A stretch of 64,000 bases of DNA from DASTHG01 sp035491895. GTDB lineage: Bacteria; Gemmatimonadota; Gemmatimonadetes; Gemmatimonadales; GWC2-71-9. Positions 8,452 through 16,755 of the stretch are shown here, piece by piece; within the stretch, counting starts at the first letter, position 1; every line of letters starts with the position of its first letter. The translations under genes and the position numbers were made by a program. The stretch is from assembly GCA_035491895.1 (NCBI GenBank), contig DATJJY010000008.1, positions 1-64,000 on the forward strand, in the 5' to 3' direction. Under the pieces are notes generated by a model. It saw only the letters and a list, made by a program, of their open reading frames with translations, was not told the DNA's origin and searched no databases.

Positions 8452-8495
8452 CCGTCGTCATCCCGGCGTTCCAGGCGTCAGCAACCCTCGGTGCG

Positions 8496-9122
8496 GTGAT
8501 CGCCGGGGTCCGTGCGGCGGTGCCGCACGCCGCTGTGGTCGTGGTCGACGACGGGTCGACCGATGCGACGGGAGCCGCCGGCGCCGCCGCCGGCGTAGTC
8601 GTGATCCGGCACGAGCGGAACGCCGGCAAGGGCGCCGCACTGGCCACCGGTATCTCGCGGGCACTGGCGGAGGACGCCGCGGCCATCGTTACCCTCGATG
8701 CCGACGGACAGCACCCTCCGGAGGCGCTGCCGCTGCTGCTGGCCCCGCTGGCGGACGCAGCCGTCGATCTGGTACTCGGCGCGCGCGCGCGGAGCAGCGT
8801 GATGCCGGCCTCCCGGCGCCTCACCAACTGGCTCTCCTCCACCGTCGCCAGTCGTATTGCGGCGACACCGGTGCCCGATGCGCAGACGGGGCTGCGCGCA
8901 TTCACCCGCAGGCTGGCGATTGCCGTGACACCGAGCCTCACCGGCTATACCCGATACGATTACGAAGCGGCGTTTCTGCTGGCGGCGTTGCGGGCCGGCT
9001 ACGGGGTGCGCTCCGTGGCGATCCCGACTATCTATGACGGCCAGCCGAGCCACTTCAAGAGTGTAGCCGACGGGTGGCGGGTGGCCCGGGTATTCGCGCG
9101 GTATCTGCTTGGAGCGTCATGA
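8496..9122 (+). CDS. Family-2 glycosyltransferase (true N-terminus probably at 8442)
   Basis: From GTG 8496 the frame encodes 208 residues, with VVVDDGSTD (nucleotide-binding) and TLDADGQHPP (DXD-type metal site). It resembles GT2 enzymes of the polyprenyl-phosphate mannosyl/glucosyl type. However, the first beta-strand of the fold, VAVVIPAFQASATLG, is encoded upstream from 8448 in the same frame, which has no ATG, GTG or TTG there. An ACG at 8442 would give a typical N-terminus (M-R-VAVVIPAFQ). Either initiation is non-standard or there is a local sequence error. It lies between merR and surE and overlaps surE by ATGA. Confidence 0.8.
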   Translation: MIAGVRAAVPHAAVVVVDDGSTDATGAAGAAAGVVVIRHERNAGKGAALATGISRALAEDAAAIVTLDADGQHPPEALPLLLAPLADAAVDLVLGARARSSVMPASRRLTNWLSSTVASRIAATPVPDAQTGLRAFTRRLAIAVTPSLTGYTRYDYEAAFLLAALRAGYGVRSVAIPTIYDGQPSHFKSVADGWRVARVFARYLLGAS

Positions 9123-9868
9123 ACATCCTGATCAGCAACGACGATGGTATTCTCGCCCGCGGCCTCTCGCTGCTCGGGGACGCGGCGGGGGACCTGGGGC
9201 GGGTGACGGTCGTCGCGCCCGATCGGGAACAGAGTGCCACGTCCCATTCGCTCACGCTGCACCGTCCGATCCGGGCGACGCGACGCAGCGACGGCGCGCA
9301 TCAGGTGGACGGGACACCCACCGACTGCGTGCTGCTCGCCCTCAGCGCCCTGATGCCCGAGAAGCCCGACTTCGTCTTTTCGGGGGTGAACCATGGTCCC
9401 AACATGGGCGAGGATGTTCTGTACTCGGGGACGGTCGCCGCGGCGATGGAGGGACTCGCCGCCGGGATTCCGAGCGTCGCGATCTCCTACGGGAGCTTCG
9501 ACCTCGAGCATCTGGAGAGCCACCGCGCCGGACTTACGCGACTGCTCGCCGGCATCGTCGCGATCGCCGCATTTCCGCGCGACACGCTCCTCAACGTCAA
9601 CCTTCCGGCGATCCCCGGGGATCAGGTGAAAGGGGTCAAGGTCACCCACCTCGGGAGCCGGGTGTTCCATGAAGAGGTGGCCCGGATGAAGGACCCCTGG
9701 GGGAAGGACATTTACTGGATCGGCGGCGGGCACGTGACGTGGTCGGGCGGCGCCGATTCCGATTTCCGGGCGGTCAACGAGGGATTCATTTCCGTCACGC
9801 CGCTCCACGTCGATATGACGAACTACGACCTGCTCGAGGCGGCGCGCGGATGGAGCCTGGGCCGATAG
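9119..9868 (+). CDS. surE: 5'/3'-nucleotidase SurE
   Basis: 249 residues. The N-terminus MNILISNDDGILARG carries the SurE metal-binding Asp-Asp. SGVNHGPNMGEDVLYSGTV (about residue 90) supplies the Ser/Asn ligands and the conserved acid motif. SurE dephosphorylates nucleoside monophosphates and is often linked to pcm in a stationary-phase survival operon, as here. ATG 9119 overlaps the glycosyltransferase stop, and pcm begins 19 bases inside the end of surE. Confidence 0.95.
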   Translation: MNILISNDDGILARGLSLLGDAAGDLGRVTVVAPDREQSATSHSLTLHRPIRATRRSDGAHQVDGTPTDCVLLALSALMPEKPDFVFSGVNHGPNMGEDVLYSGTVAAAMEGLAAGIPSVAISYGSFDLEHLESHRAGLTRLLAGIVAIAAFPRDTLLNVNLPAIPGDQVKGVKVTHLGSRVFHEEVARMKDPWGKDIYWIGGGHVTWSGGADSDFRAVNEGFISVTPLHVDMTNYDLLEAARGWSLGR

Positions 9869-10524
9869 GACGGGGAGCGAGCGCCGACACCTTCGGCGGG
9901 TACCGCACACGCCTCGTCGAGCAGCTGCGCGAGCAGGGGATCCGCGATCTGGCCGTGCTGCGGGCCTTCGCGGAAACGCCGCGCCATCTCTTCGTTCCTG
10001 ACGCGGTGCGTCATCGAGCGTACGAAAATGCCGCGCTGCCGATCGGATCGGGGCAGACGATCTCGCAGCCCTTCACCCAGGCGCGCTACCTGGAGACACT
10101 CCGGCTGCAGGGGAATGAGCGGGTACTCGAGATCGGCACGGGGTCGGGGTACCAGACCGCTCTCTTGTCGCGGCTCGTCGCGCAGGTGTTCACGGTGGAG
10201 CGGGTTCAGGCCCTCGCGGAGCGTGCGCAGAGCGCCCTGCGCGCGGCCCTTGCCCGTAACGTGTCGGTGCTGCTCGGCGACGGTACGCTGGGATGGGCCG
10301 GATACGCCCCCTACGACGCGATCCTCGTGGCCGCCGGCGGTCCTACCATCCCCGCGCCCCTCGTCGAGCAGCTCTCCCCCGGCGGACGCCTCCTGATTCC
10401 TGTGGGGGAGCGGGGACACCAGACGTTGACGCTCCTCGAGCGCACCGGGGACGGTGTGCGGACGAGCGACCTGGGCGGCGCGTTGTTCGTACCACTCCTC
10501 GGGGAGCATGGATTCGATGGTTGA
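9850..10524 (+). CDS. pcm: Protein-L-isoaspartate O-methyltransferase
   Basis: 224 residues. It contains the PIMT active-site region SGQTISQPF (about residue 66) and the SAM-binding motif VLEIGTGSGYQTALL (about 90), then LLGDGTLGW and the C-terminal LLIPVGER. It methylates damaged isoaspartyl residues for repair. ATG 9850 lies within the last codons of surE, and no closer alternative start keeps the N-terminal helix. The surE-pcm pairing is widely conserved. Confidence 0.95.
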   Translation: MEPGPIGRGASADTFGGYRTRLVEQLREQGIRDLAVLRAFAETPRHLFVPDAVRHRAYENAALPIGSGQTISQPFTQARYLETLRLQGNERVLEIGTGSGYQTALLSRLVAQVFTVERVQALAERAQSALRAALARNVSVLLGDGTLGWAGYAPYDAILVAAGGPTIPAPLVEQLSPGGRLLIPVGERGHQTLTLLERTGDGVRTSDLGGALFVPLLGEHGFDG

Positions 10525-11137
10525 ACGCCTCATCAACTGGCTCCTGACGACGCTTCTCACCCTTGGCTATCCGGGGATCCTCGCCCTGATGGCGATCGAA
10601 AGCTCGATCCTCCCCCTGCCGAGCGAGCTGGTGATGCCGCCGGCAGGGTACTGGGTCGCCAAAGGGAAAATGAGCCTCCCGATCGTACTCCTCTGCGGGA
10701 CCGTGGGGAGCGTGATCGGGGCGTTGGCGAACTACTGGGTCGCCCAGCTCCTCGGGCGGGCGTTCGTACGGCGCTTCGGCCGCTACGTCCTGCTCTCGGA
10801 GCACTCCCTGGAGCGTGCGGAGCGCTATTTCGCCGCCCATGGGGAGATCAGCACGCTGGTCGGGCGGCTGCTGCCGGTAATCCGTCATCTCATCTCGATT
10901 CCGGCCGGGATAGCACGCATGCCGCTGGGGCGGTTCGTGACCTACACTGCGGTCGGCGCGTTCGCCTGGTGCGCCGTCCTGACGGGGATCGGGTACTTTC
11001 TCGGCCGCAACGAGGACGTGCTCCGGAACGAGGAGGTGCAGCGTTACGTCACGCGGGTACTCGTTATCCTGATTCCGCTGGTCGTGGTCGGCATCGGCAC
11101 CTACGTCGTGCTGCAGCGCCGACGCCGGGCCGCGTGA
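10517..11137 (+). CDS. DedA-family membrane protein
   Basis: 206 residues. The DedA (SNARE-associated) signature appears as ESSILPLPSELVMPPAG near residue 30, with G(R)LLPVIRHLISIPAG near 120 and several transmembrane segments. DedA proteins act as phospholipid or undecaprenyl-phosphate flippases and in envelope homeostasis. ATG 10517 is chosen over ATG 10508 because GGGGAG at 10501-10506 is well spaced only for the former. It overlaps pcm by 8 bases and acyP by GTGA. Confidence 0.9.
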   Translation: MVERLINWLLTTLLTLGYPGILALMAIESSILPLPSELVMPPAGYWVAKGKMSLPIVLLCGTVGSVIGALANYWVAQLLGRAFVRRFGRYVLLSEHSLERAERYFAAHGEISTLVGRLLPVIRHLISIPAGIARMPLGRFVTYTAVGAFAWCAVLTGIGYFLGRNEDVLRNEEVQRYVTRVLVILIPLVVVGIGTYVVLQRRRRAA

Positions 11138-11406
11138 ACGCCGTTCGCTTCATCGTGAACGGACGGGTGCAGGGCGTGGGGTTTCGCTGGTTCGTAATGC
11201 GGGAGGCCGCACGCCTCGACCTCGCCGGATATGTACGCAATCTCCCGGACGGGACGGTCGAGGTCGTGGCGCAGGGACCAGCAGCGGCTCTGATATCCCT
11301 CGAGTCAGCGTTGTCCCACGGCCCACCCGCAGCTCGCGTGAGCAGTGTTGATAAAATGAATGTTCAACAACAGATGGATTTGACTAAACCGTTTGATGTC
11401 ATGTAA
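11134..11406 (+). CDS. acyP: Acylphosphatase
   Basis: 90 residues, normal for the family. The signature GRVQGVGFRWFV near residue 10 contains the catalytic Arg, and YVRNLPDGTVEV near 35 contains the catalytic Asn. It hydrolyses acyl phosphates. GTG 11134 overlaps the DedA stop. The last 25 codons are markedly AT-richer than the rest of the window and contain the apparent apt promoter. Confidence 0.92.
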   Translation: MNAVRFIVNGRVQGVGFRWFVMREAARLDLAGYVRNLPDGTVEVVAQGPAAALISLESALSHGPPAARVSSVDKMNVQQQMDLTKPFDVM

Positions 11407-11407
11407 T
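11380..11407 (+). promoter_or_regulatory. Sigma-70-type promoter for apt
   Basis: TTGACT (11380-11385), a 16-base spacer and TGTAAT (11402-11407) lie at the AT-rich 3' end of acyP. The predicted start near 11414 leaves about a 20-base leader to ATG 11434 that includes the SD AGGTGAG. Confidence 0.5.
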
Positions 11408-11433
11408 TGTCAAATGAATCAATCAGGTGAGCA

Positions 11434-11958
11434 ATGAGCGACATCGATCTGCTCCGGAAGGCCGTGCGGGATGTGCCCGATTTCCCGAAACCCGGGATCA
11501 TCTTCAAGGACATCACGCCGGTGCTGCTGGATCCGAAGCTGTTCGGGATGGCCACGGAGGCGATGGCGACCCGGTATGCGAATCTCGGTGTGACCCGGGT
11601 CGTCGCCGTCGAATCGCGCGGCTTCCTGTTCGGCGCCCCGATCGCGCTGCGGCTGGGTGCCGGACTCGTTCCGGTGCGCAAGCCCGGGAAGCTGCCTTCG
11701 GTCCGCCAGCGGGTTCAGTACGAGCTCGAGTACGGGACCGACGCCTTGGAGATGCACGCCGACGCGATCGGCGCCCGTGACCGCGTGCTGATCGTCGATG
11801 ACGTACTGGCGACGGGGGGCACGGCCGAGGCGGCCGGCCGGCTGGTACGCGGGCAGGGGGCGGAGCTCGCGGGGTTCAGCTTTCTGATCGAGCTCGGCTT
11901 CCTGTCGGGCCGCGAGCGCCTCGAGCCGGTTCGCGTCGAAGCACTGATTCGCTACTGA
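11434..11958 (+). CDS. apt: Adenine phosphoribosyltransferase
   Basis: 174 residues. The N-terminus (RDVPDFPKPGIIFKDITPVL) is diagnostic for APRT, and the PRPP-binding motif VLIVDDVLATGGTA lies near residue 122. It salvages adenine plus PRPP to AMP. It is separated from acyP by 27 bases and appears to have its own promoter. Confidence 0.96.
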   Translation: MSDIDLLRKAVRDVPDFPKPGIIFKDITPVLLDPKLFGMATEAMATRYANLGVTRVVAVESRGFLFGAPIALRLGAGLVPVRKPGKLPSVRQRVQYELEYGTDALEMHADAIGARDRVLIVDDVLATGGTAEAAGRLVRGQGAELAGFSFLIELGFLSGRERLEPVRVEALIRY

Positions 11959-11967
11959 AGACGGTAC

Positions 11968-11997
11968 TTGATTAGGGTCGCATAACTCCGCTAAATT
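11968..11997 (+). promoter_or_regulatory. Promoter for tRNA-Arg
   Basis: TTGATT (11968-11973), an 18-base spacer and TAAATT (11992-11997) lie immediately before the tRNA that begins at 12009, giving a predicted transcript start about five bases upstream of it. Confidence 0.45.
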
Positions 11998-12008
11998 TCA
12001 CCGCTTAC

Positions 12009-12083
12009 GCCCCTGTAGCTCAGCATGGATAGAGCAGCGGTTTCCTAAACCGTTGGCCGGGCGTTCGAGTCGCCCCAGGGGCA
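12009..12083 (+). tRNA. tRNA-Arg (anticodon CCU)
   Basis: The acceptor stem GCCCCTG (12009-12015) pairs with CAGGGGC (12076-12082), with discriminator A12083. The anticodon stem GCGGT/ACCGT encloses TTCCTAA, anticodon CCT, reading AGG arginine codons. The T arm GGGCG-TTCGAGT-CGCCC is intact. CCA is not encoded. Confidence 0.95.
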
Positions 12084-12121
12084 CTTGGTGGCGGCTGTGG
12101 CCTAGAAGTGAACGGGAGCGA

Positions 12122-12805
12122 GTGACGATTGTGACGACATCGGTTCGAGCGGGAGCAAGCGCCCCAGCGCCGGCGGCAAGAGAAGAGCGCGCCGAGGCGA
12201 TCCTCGCGTGGCTGCAACGCCACCGGAAACCGGTTGGCTGGATCGCGGTTCTCGCCGTGGTGGGCGGCGGTCTGTTCGGCTGGAAGCTGCTCTCGACCCG
12301 CCAGGGCGAACGGGTGGCGAGCCAGCAGCTCAATTCAGCGCGTTTCGCCCTCGAGTCCAAGAACTACGCCCTGGCCTCGAGCGAGTTGTCGCGCATCTCC
12401 GCGAATTATTCCGGGACGCGCTCGGCCAACGAGGCGACGATCCTCCTCGCGCAGGTCCGTCTCGCCCAAGGGCAGTCACAGCAGGCGATCGAGGTGCTCA
12501 AGGATTACGCGTCCGGCGCACCCTCGGAGTACCGGGCGCAGGCCTATGGGCTGCTCGGGGCCGCGTACGAGAACATCGGGCGCCCCAAGGAGGCGGCCGA
12601 TGCCTATCAACAGGCCGCGAGTGCGGCGCCGCTGCCGTTCCTGCGCGGACAATTCCTCTCCGACGCGGGGCGCACCTGGCTTGCGGCTGGGGATACGGCC
12701 CGTGCCAAGGCCGCCTACCTGGAAATCGTTGCCAAACTTGATTCGTCATCGGCGGCCTTTGAGGCCAAAGAGCGCCTAGGGGAGCTGGGCACGCCGGCCA
12801 AATAG
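12122..12805 (+). CDS. Membrane-anchored TPR protein (YfgM-like architecture)
   Basis: 227 residues. A short N-terminal cytoplasmic stretch is followed by one transmembrane helix (VGWIAVLAVVGGGLFGWKLL, about residues 37-56) and then by TPR repeats (ALASSELSRISANYSGT, AYGLLGAAYENIGRPKEAADAY). This single-TM plus TPR layout resembles YfgM-type SecYEG-associated proteins, but homology beyond architecture cannot be judged here. GTG 12122 has GGGAG about five bases upstream; GTG 12131 is an alternative. The gene follows tRNA-Arg directly. Confidence 0.8.
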   Translation: MTIVTTSVRAGASAPAPAAREERAEAILAWLQRHRKPVGWIAVLAVVGGGLFGWKLLSTRQGERVASQQLNSARFALESKNYALASSELSRISANYSGTRSANEATILLAQVRLAQGQSQQAIEVLKDYASGAPSEYRAQAYGLLGAAYENIGRPKEAADAYQQAASAAPLPFLRGQFLSDAGRTWLAAGDTARAKAAYLEIVAKLDSSSAAFEAKERLGELGTPAK

Positions 12806-12885
12806 GCATCTGACAGTCGTTTAGACTAGCTTCGTATAATAGATGTTATGTTAAGTTGAGATGTGCAGAGATGTGGATAAGAATC
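12806..12885 (+). promoter_or_regulatory. AT-rich convergent intergenic stretch with a promoter-like sequence
   Basis: Between the convergent TPR gene and dapF, CTGACA (12810-12815) precedes a perfect TATAAT (12835-12840) with a 19-base spacer. No gene follows on the plus strand. It may be chance in AT-rich DNA, or drive a small or antisense RNA into dapF. No clear hairpin terminator was seen. Confidence 0.25.
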
Positions 12886-13683
12886 TCACCCCGTCAGCAC
12901 TCCCCTGAATACCAACCGCGCCTGCCCCTCCAACCACACGTCGCTGTAAGAGCCGTCTCGACTCCGTTCGGCCCGTACGCCGAGCGGCAGGCCGGTTCGG
13001 GTGATGATCGTTGCCGGGAGCTCGGCCAGGCGCCATTCCCGCAGCATACAAGCTGCCGCCACGGCACCGGTCCCGCATGCCAGGGTCTCGGCTTCGATGC
13101 CGCGCTCGTAGGTCCGCATCGCCCAGGCCCTGCGCCGGTCCGCAGGCGCGATGAAGTTGACGTTGGCGCCGGCGGTACCGAGAGCCGGATCGTGGCGTAA
13201 CGCCCGGCCGCGGCGGACCAGATCCACGGCGTCCAGGTCCTCGACGACCACGACGACGTGCGGGACCCCCACGATGGCGAACCCGACACGCGATTCGCCC
13301 GTCGCGAGGGCGATCGGGGGCGCTGAGGGGGCTGGAACGGTCGCCAGGTGGAGCTCGGCTCTATCCGCGCCCCCCAGGGTTCTGCTGTCGTAGGTCCCGG
13401 CGTCGGTCTCGAGGCGCATCCGCTCCGGGACGAGTCCCAGGAGGGCCGCCAGACGCGTGCTGCATAGCGCGGCATTGCCACACATGGCCGCGCGCGAGCC
13501 GTCGCTGTTGAAATAGGTCATGCGGGCCGATGTCGGGGTGCTCCCCGGGGCCACGACGACGAGCCCGTCGGCACCGATACCGATGCCACGGGCGCAGATG
13601 CTCCGGATGTCTTCCGGGGTCCATTGGTCGGGACTCGTAACCCGGCCGTCCACCATGACGAAGTCGTTGCCCGACCCCGTCAT
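12886..13683 (-). CDS. dapF: Diaminopimelate epimerase
   Basis: 265 residues from ATG 13683. DapF motifs include TGSGNDFVMVDG at the N-terminus, the first catalytic Cys in MCGNAAL (about residue 65) and the second in ACGTGAVAAA (about 208). It interconverts LL- and meso-diaminopimelate for lysine and peptidoglycan. The usual first strand (here LPVYKM) is encoded just upstream of this ATG without any ATG/GTG/TTG until 13851, so initiation may be at CTG 13722. The gene overlaps or abuts the upstream glycosyltransferase. Confidence 0.9.
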   Translation of the reverse strand: MTGSGNDFVMVDGRVTSPDQWTPEDIRSICARGIGIGADGLVVVAPGSTPTSARMTYFNSDGSRAAMCGNAALCSTRLAALLGLVPERMRLETDAGTYDSRTLGGADRAELHLATVPAPSAPPIALATGESRVGFAIVGVPHVVVVVEDLDAVDLVRRGRALRHDPALGTAGANVNFIAPADRRRAWAMRTYERGIEAETLACGTGAVAAACMLREWRLAELPATIITRTGLPLGVRAERSRDGSYSDVWLEGQARLVFRGVLTG

Positions 13684-13703
13684 CTTGTAGACCGGGAGCC
13701 CGA

Positions 13704-14426
13704 CTAGATCCGGCCGAACCAGGCCATGAGTCGCAGGCGCGGCACGATCCAGATCGCTTCGCGAACGATCCGGCGATTCATCTTGCTTTGCCCTTCGGTT
13801 CGGTCCACGAACACGATCGGTACTTCCGCCAGCCGGAACCCTTTTCGCCATGCCCGAACACTCATCTCTATTTGAAAGGCGTAGCCATTCGACCGAACTT
13901 GTGACAGGTCAATCGCTTGGAGAACTTTCGTGCGAAAGCACTTGAAGCCGCCCGTGAGGTCCCAGATGCGCAATCCAGTCACCCACCGCGCGTATACGTT
14001 CGCCCAGTACGATAACATGAGGCGCGCGATCGGCCAGTTCACGACCGTCACCTTTCCCCCCAGGTAGCGGGAGCCGAGTACCAGGTCGGCCGAGGCGGCG
14101 GCCTTGAGAAACTCCTTGAGGTGGACGGGATCGTGCGAGAAGTCGGCGTCCATCTCGAATACGAAGTCGTACCCCTGCTCCAGCGCCCACCGGAAGCCCG
14201 CAATGTAGGCCGTGCCGAGGCCGAGCTTCCCCTCGCGATGCAGCACATGCACCCGGGGCTCTCGCCGTGCCAAGTCGTCGGCGAGCTGGCCGGTGCCGTC
14301 GGGCGAGGCGTCGTCCACGACCAGCACCTCGAGCCGGCTGTCCTGGGCCAGGACTTGAGGAATCAGCTGCGGGAGGTTGGCGGCCTCGTTGTACGTCGGA
14401 ATGACGACCAGTGCCCGTTCAGCCAC
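13704..14426 (-). CDS. Polyprenol-phosphate mannosyltransferase-like glycosyltransferase (GT2)
   Basis: 240 residues. ALVVIPTYNEAANLP at the N-terminus, VVDDASPDGT, MDADFSHDP (metal-binding Asp cluster, about residue 92) and LTGGFKCFR (about 160) match polyprenol/dolichol-phosphate mannose synthases. It probably loads a sugar from a nucleotide donor onto a lipid carrier on the cytoplasmic face, which fits the lipid-linked glycan genes that surround it. ATG 14426 lies inside the end of the upstream YfhO gene (8-base overlap). Confidence 0.88.
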   Translation of the reverse strand: MAERALVVIPTYNEAANLPQLIPQVLAQDSRLEVLVVDDASPDGTGQLADDLARREPRVHVLHREGKLGLGTAYIAGFRWALEQGYDFVFEMDADFSHDPVHLKEFLKAAASADLVLGSRYLGGKVTVVNWPIARLMLSYWANVYARWVTGLRIWDLTGGFKCFRTKVLQAIDLSQVRSNGYAFQIEMSVRAWRKGFRLAEVPIVFVDRTEGQSKMNRRIVREAIWIVPRLRLMAWFGRI

Positions 14427-16755
14427 CCCGGTGAGCCCTCCTCCACCCGAAGGCGGCCCCGGCCCAGGCGAGTAACAGAACCGTAGAGCCGATCGTGATC
14501 AGCTTTCCGAGGGCAAAGTACCTCGAGGAGAAGTCGAGCTCGACCTGTTTTGCGCCGGCCTTGATCGGCACAGTCAGGAAGGTCTGGTCGCCCCGCAGCG
14601 CCGTGACGGGCTGACCATCAACCGTCGCATGCCAGTCGGGATACCAGTTCTCCGAAACCAGCAGGTAGCTGTCCTGCGGCGGCGCGGGATCGAGTGCGAT
14701 CGACATGCGCCCCGGCGACCAATGGGTAAAGCTCGCTCGGGACGGGCTCGGCGCCGGCATTTCCGTTACCGGCAACGGATTGATCGCTTCCGTCCGGTCG
14801 AACAGTACGAGGCGATTGAAGTCCAGCCGCGCGTCGGTCAGCGTCGGCACGATCTGGTCGGTGTCCCCCTTCGCTGCGGCGGGCACTACGCGGAGGTAAG
14901 GCGGCACAGTGTCGGCCTCGTACAGGTACGCGGCCAGGCCAGCTCCAGTGGTCACCGGACCGAGCACTGCGTGGTATCCCGGAACCTTCTGCGAATCCGG
15001 AAGGATGACGAACCGAACCGCCAGGAGATTCCACAGGTGCACATGCCCCAGATTCGTGAACTGTCCCGCTCCTTGGAGGCCCATGAGCACGTCGAAGTTC
15101 CGCAGCTCGACGCTGCTGATGCCCCCGAACACTTGAGGGATTTCGAAACGCATGAGCGTCATTTGACGGTACACGTCGATGTTCAGTACCCGTGCCGGCT
15201 GCGGCGCCGCCTGAATCCGCCGCGTGATTGCATCAGGGAGGAAGTTCTCCTTCTCAGGCCGGCTCCAATTCCAGAACGGCTTCCCCGCCCGGAAGAGATC
15301 GGCACCGACTAGCGTCACGAGGAGCAGGCAAAAAGCGGGACCCTGCACGCGACCCGCGAGGAATGCGAGCCCCAGTCCGGCAACCACCGCTAGCCCGATT
15401 GCGCTCCCCAGCGCGCCGAGCCGGATCCCATCGCCCGCGGCCATCGCTGCCTGAACATGGTCGCCGGACTCCGGCGGGAGGCCACGTGCCATGCTCTCCG
15501 CCATCGCTCCGAAAACGCCGGCGGCCGCGAGAATCGCCAGGAGGCCGCCTGCCCCCAGGACGATCTGGAGCGTCTGTTTTCCTTCCCCGCGCTCCAGCCG
15601 TTCCACCCCCATCGCAGCGAATGTCGCGGCGACGAGCGATACGACGTACAACGCCATCCCCGGAGCCCGCGTCTTGTTGACATAGGGGACGAGCGCATAC
15701 CAGAGCCGATAAAATGGCGTGCTGCTGCCCAGAGCGACGAGCAGAAACAGCGCCCCGATGCCGAGCATCCACCACCGCAAGGTGCGCCGGGATGTCCCTG
15801 CCCCGACAACGGCCAGACCCAGTACGGGCAGCCCGAGATACTCGCTGTGGAACTTGATGCCGTTCGGGCCCCAGTACGTCTCGTAATGTCCCGCGAATCC
15901 CGAGACGAACAGCTCCGGGAAATGGCTCCACGGCAACCCGAATGACGACGAATACTCGTAGCCCCCGGCTTCGGCACGCGGTGAGTACGGAATGTTGTGA
16001 AAGAACGGGAGCACCTGAATCATCGAGATGCCGAACCCCAGCAGGACCGCCCCCGCAGCCCCCGCCAGCGCGAGCCAGCGCTCGCGCGGTGCCAGTCCTT
16101 CGGGTTCCCCGAACGTCAAGTACAGCGCGAACAGCCCTGAGGCCACCAGCGCGTACTGCGTCATCTGGTATTGGGGAGAGAGCAGCGCGAGGCCGACTGC
16201 AAGCCCGGACAACGCGAATCCTTCCCACCGACGACGCCGGATCCCGAGCACCAGGCCGATCATCATCACCGGGAGGAGCGACGTGACAAACAGCTTGCCG
16301 TCGTGCCCCGGACTCACCAGCGACGCGACGACACCACTGAGCTGGTAGGCGGTACCGCCGGTGATGGCGGCCGTCCAGGAGAAGCCGAGCATTCGCAGCA
16401 GCAGGTAGAGGGCGAACCCGGCGAGGATGTAGTGCAGCACGAACTCGAGATCGATCGCGAGCGCGGTGGGGAGCACGAGTCGCAGCAGGCTCGCCGGATA
16501 GAACAAGTCGCCGAACCCCGCGACCGTCGGGAATCCCACGAACGCGTAAGGATTCCACAAGGGAATGCTGTGGGTCGTGGCGATCTGGTGGGCCCCCCAC
16601 CAGCGGAACGCGTAGCCCGTTGCGAACTGGTCGCTGTGGGGCCCGGCCAGATACTGTCCGCTCCACATCGGGAGCGAGAGAATCGCGATCCACAGGCAAC
16701 AGAACGCGAACGCGGCGAGCGTCGGGCGTTTGGGCGTGAACGCGGGTGCCGTCAG
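14419..16755 (-). CDS. YfhO-family multi-pass membrane protein (probable CTG start)
   Basis: 778 residues. About a dozen transmembrane helices are followed by a periplasmic C-terminal domain (NWYPDWHATVDGQPV near residue 700) and a last TM helix. This is the layout of YfhO proteins, which share the GT-C-like fold and act in envelope glycosylation. No ATG/GTG/TTG precedes the first TM helix in frame. A CTG at 16755 overlaps the upstream stop as CTGA, with GGAG seven bases before it. The next option, ATG 16668, would delete the first TM helix. Confidence 0.85.
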   Translation of the reverse strand: MTAPAFTPKRPTLAAFAFCCLWIAILSLPMWSGQYLAGPHSDQFATGYAFRWWGAHQIATTHSIPLWNPYAFVGFPTVAGFGDLFYPASLLRLVLPTALAIDLEFVLHYILAGFALYLLLRMLGFSWTAAITGGTAYQLSGVVASLVSPGHDGKLFVTSLLPVMMIGLVLGIRRRRWEGFALSGLAVGLALLSPQYQMTQYALVASGLFALYLTFGEPEGLAPRERWLALAGAAGAVLLGFGISMIQVLPFFHNIPYSPRAEAGGYEYSSSFGLPWSHFPELFVSGFAGHYETYWGPNGIKFHSEYLGLPVLGLAVVGAGTSRRTLRWWMLGIGALFLLVALGSSTPFYRLWYALVPYVNKTRAPGMALYVVSLVAATFAAMGVERLERGEGKQTLQIVLGAGGLLAILAAAGVFGAMAESMARGLPPESGDHVQAAMAAGDGIRLGALGSAIGLAVVAGLGLAFLAGRVQGPAFCLLLVTLVGADLFRAGKPFWNWSRPEKENFLPDAITRRIQAAPQPARVLNIDVYRQMTLMRFEIPQVFGGISSVELRNFDVLMGLQGAGQFTNLGHVHLWNLLAVRFVILPDSQKVPGYHAVLGPVTTGAGLAAYLYEADTVPPYLRVVPAAAKGDTDQIVPTLTDARLDFNRLVLFDRTEAINPLPVTEMPAPSPSRASFTHWSPGRMSIALDPAPPQDSYLLVSENWYPDWHATVDGQPVTALRGDQTFLTVPIKAGAKQVELDFSSRYFALGKLITIGSTVLLLAWAGAAFGWRRAHRGG

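Noticed and set aside
8083..9122. MerR-glycosyltransferase fusion by programmed frameshift
   Set aside because: No slippery heptamer or stimulatory hairpin is seen near the merR stop; near-cognate initiation or sequence error is simpler.
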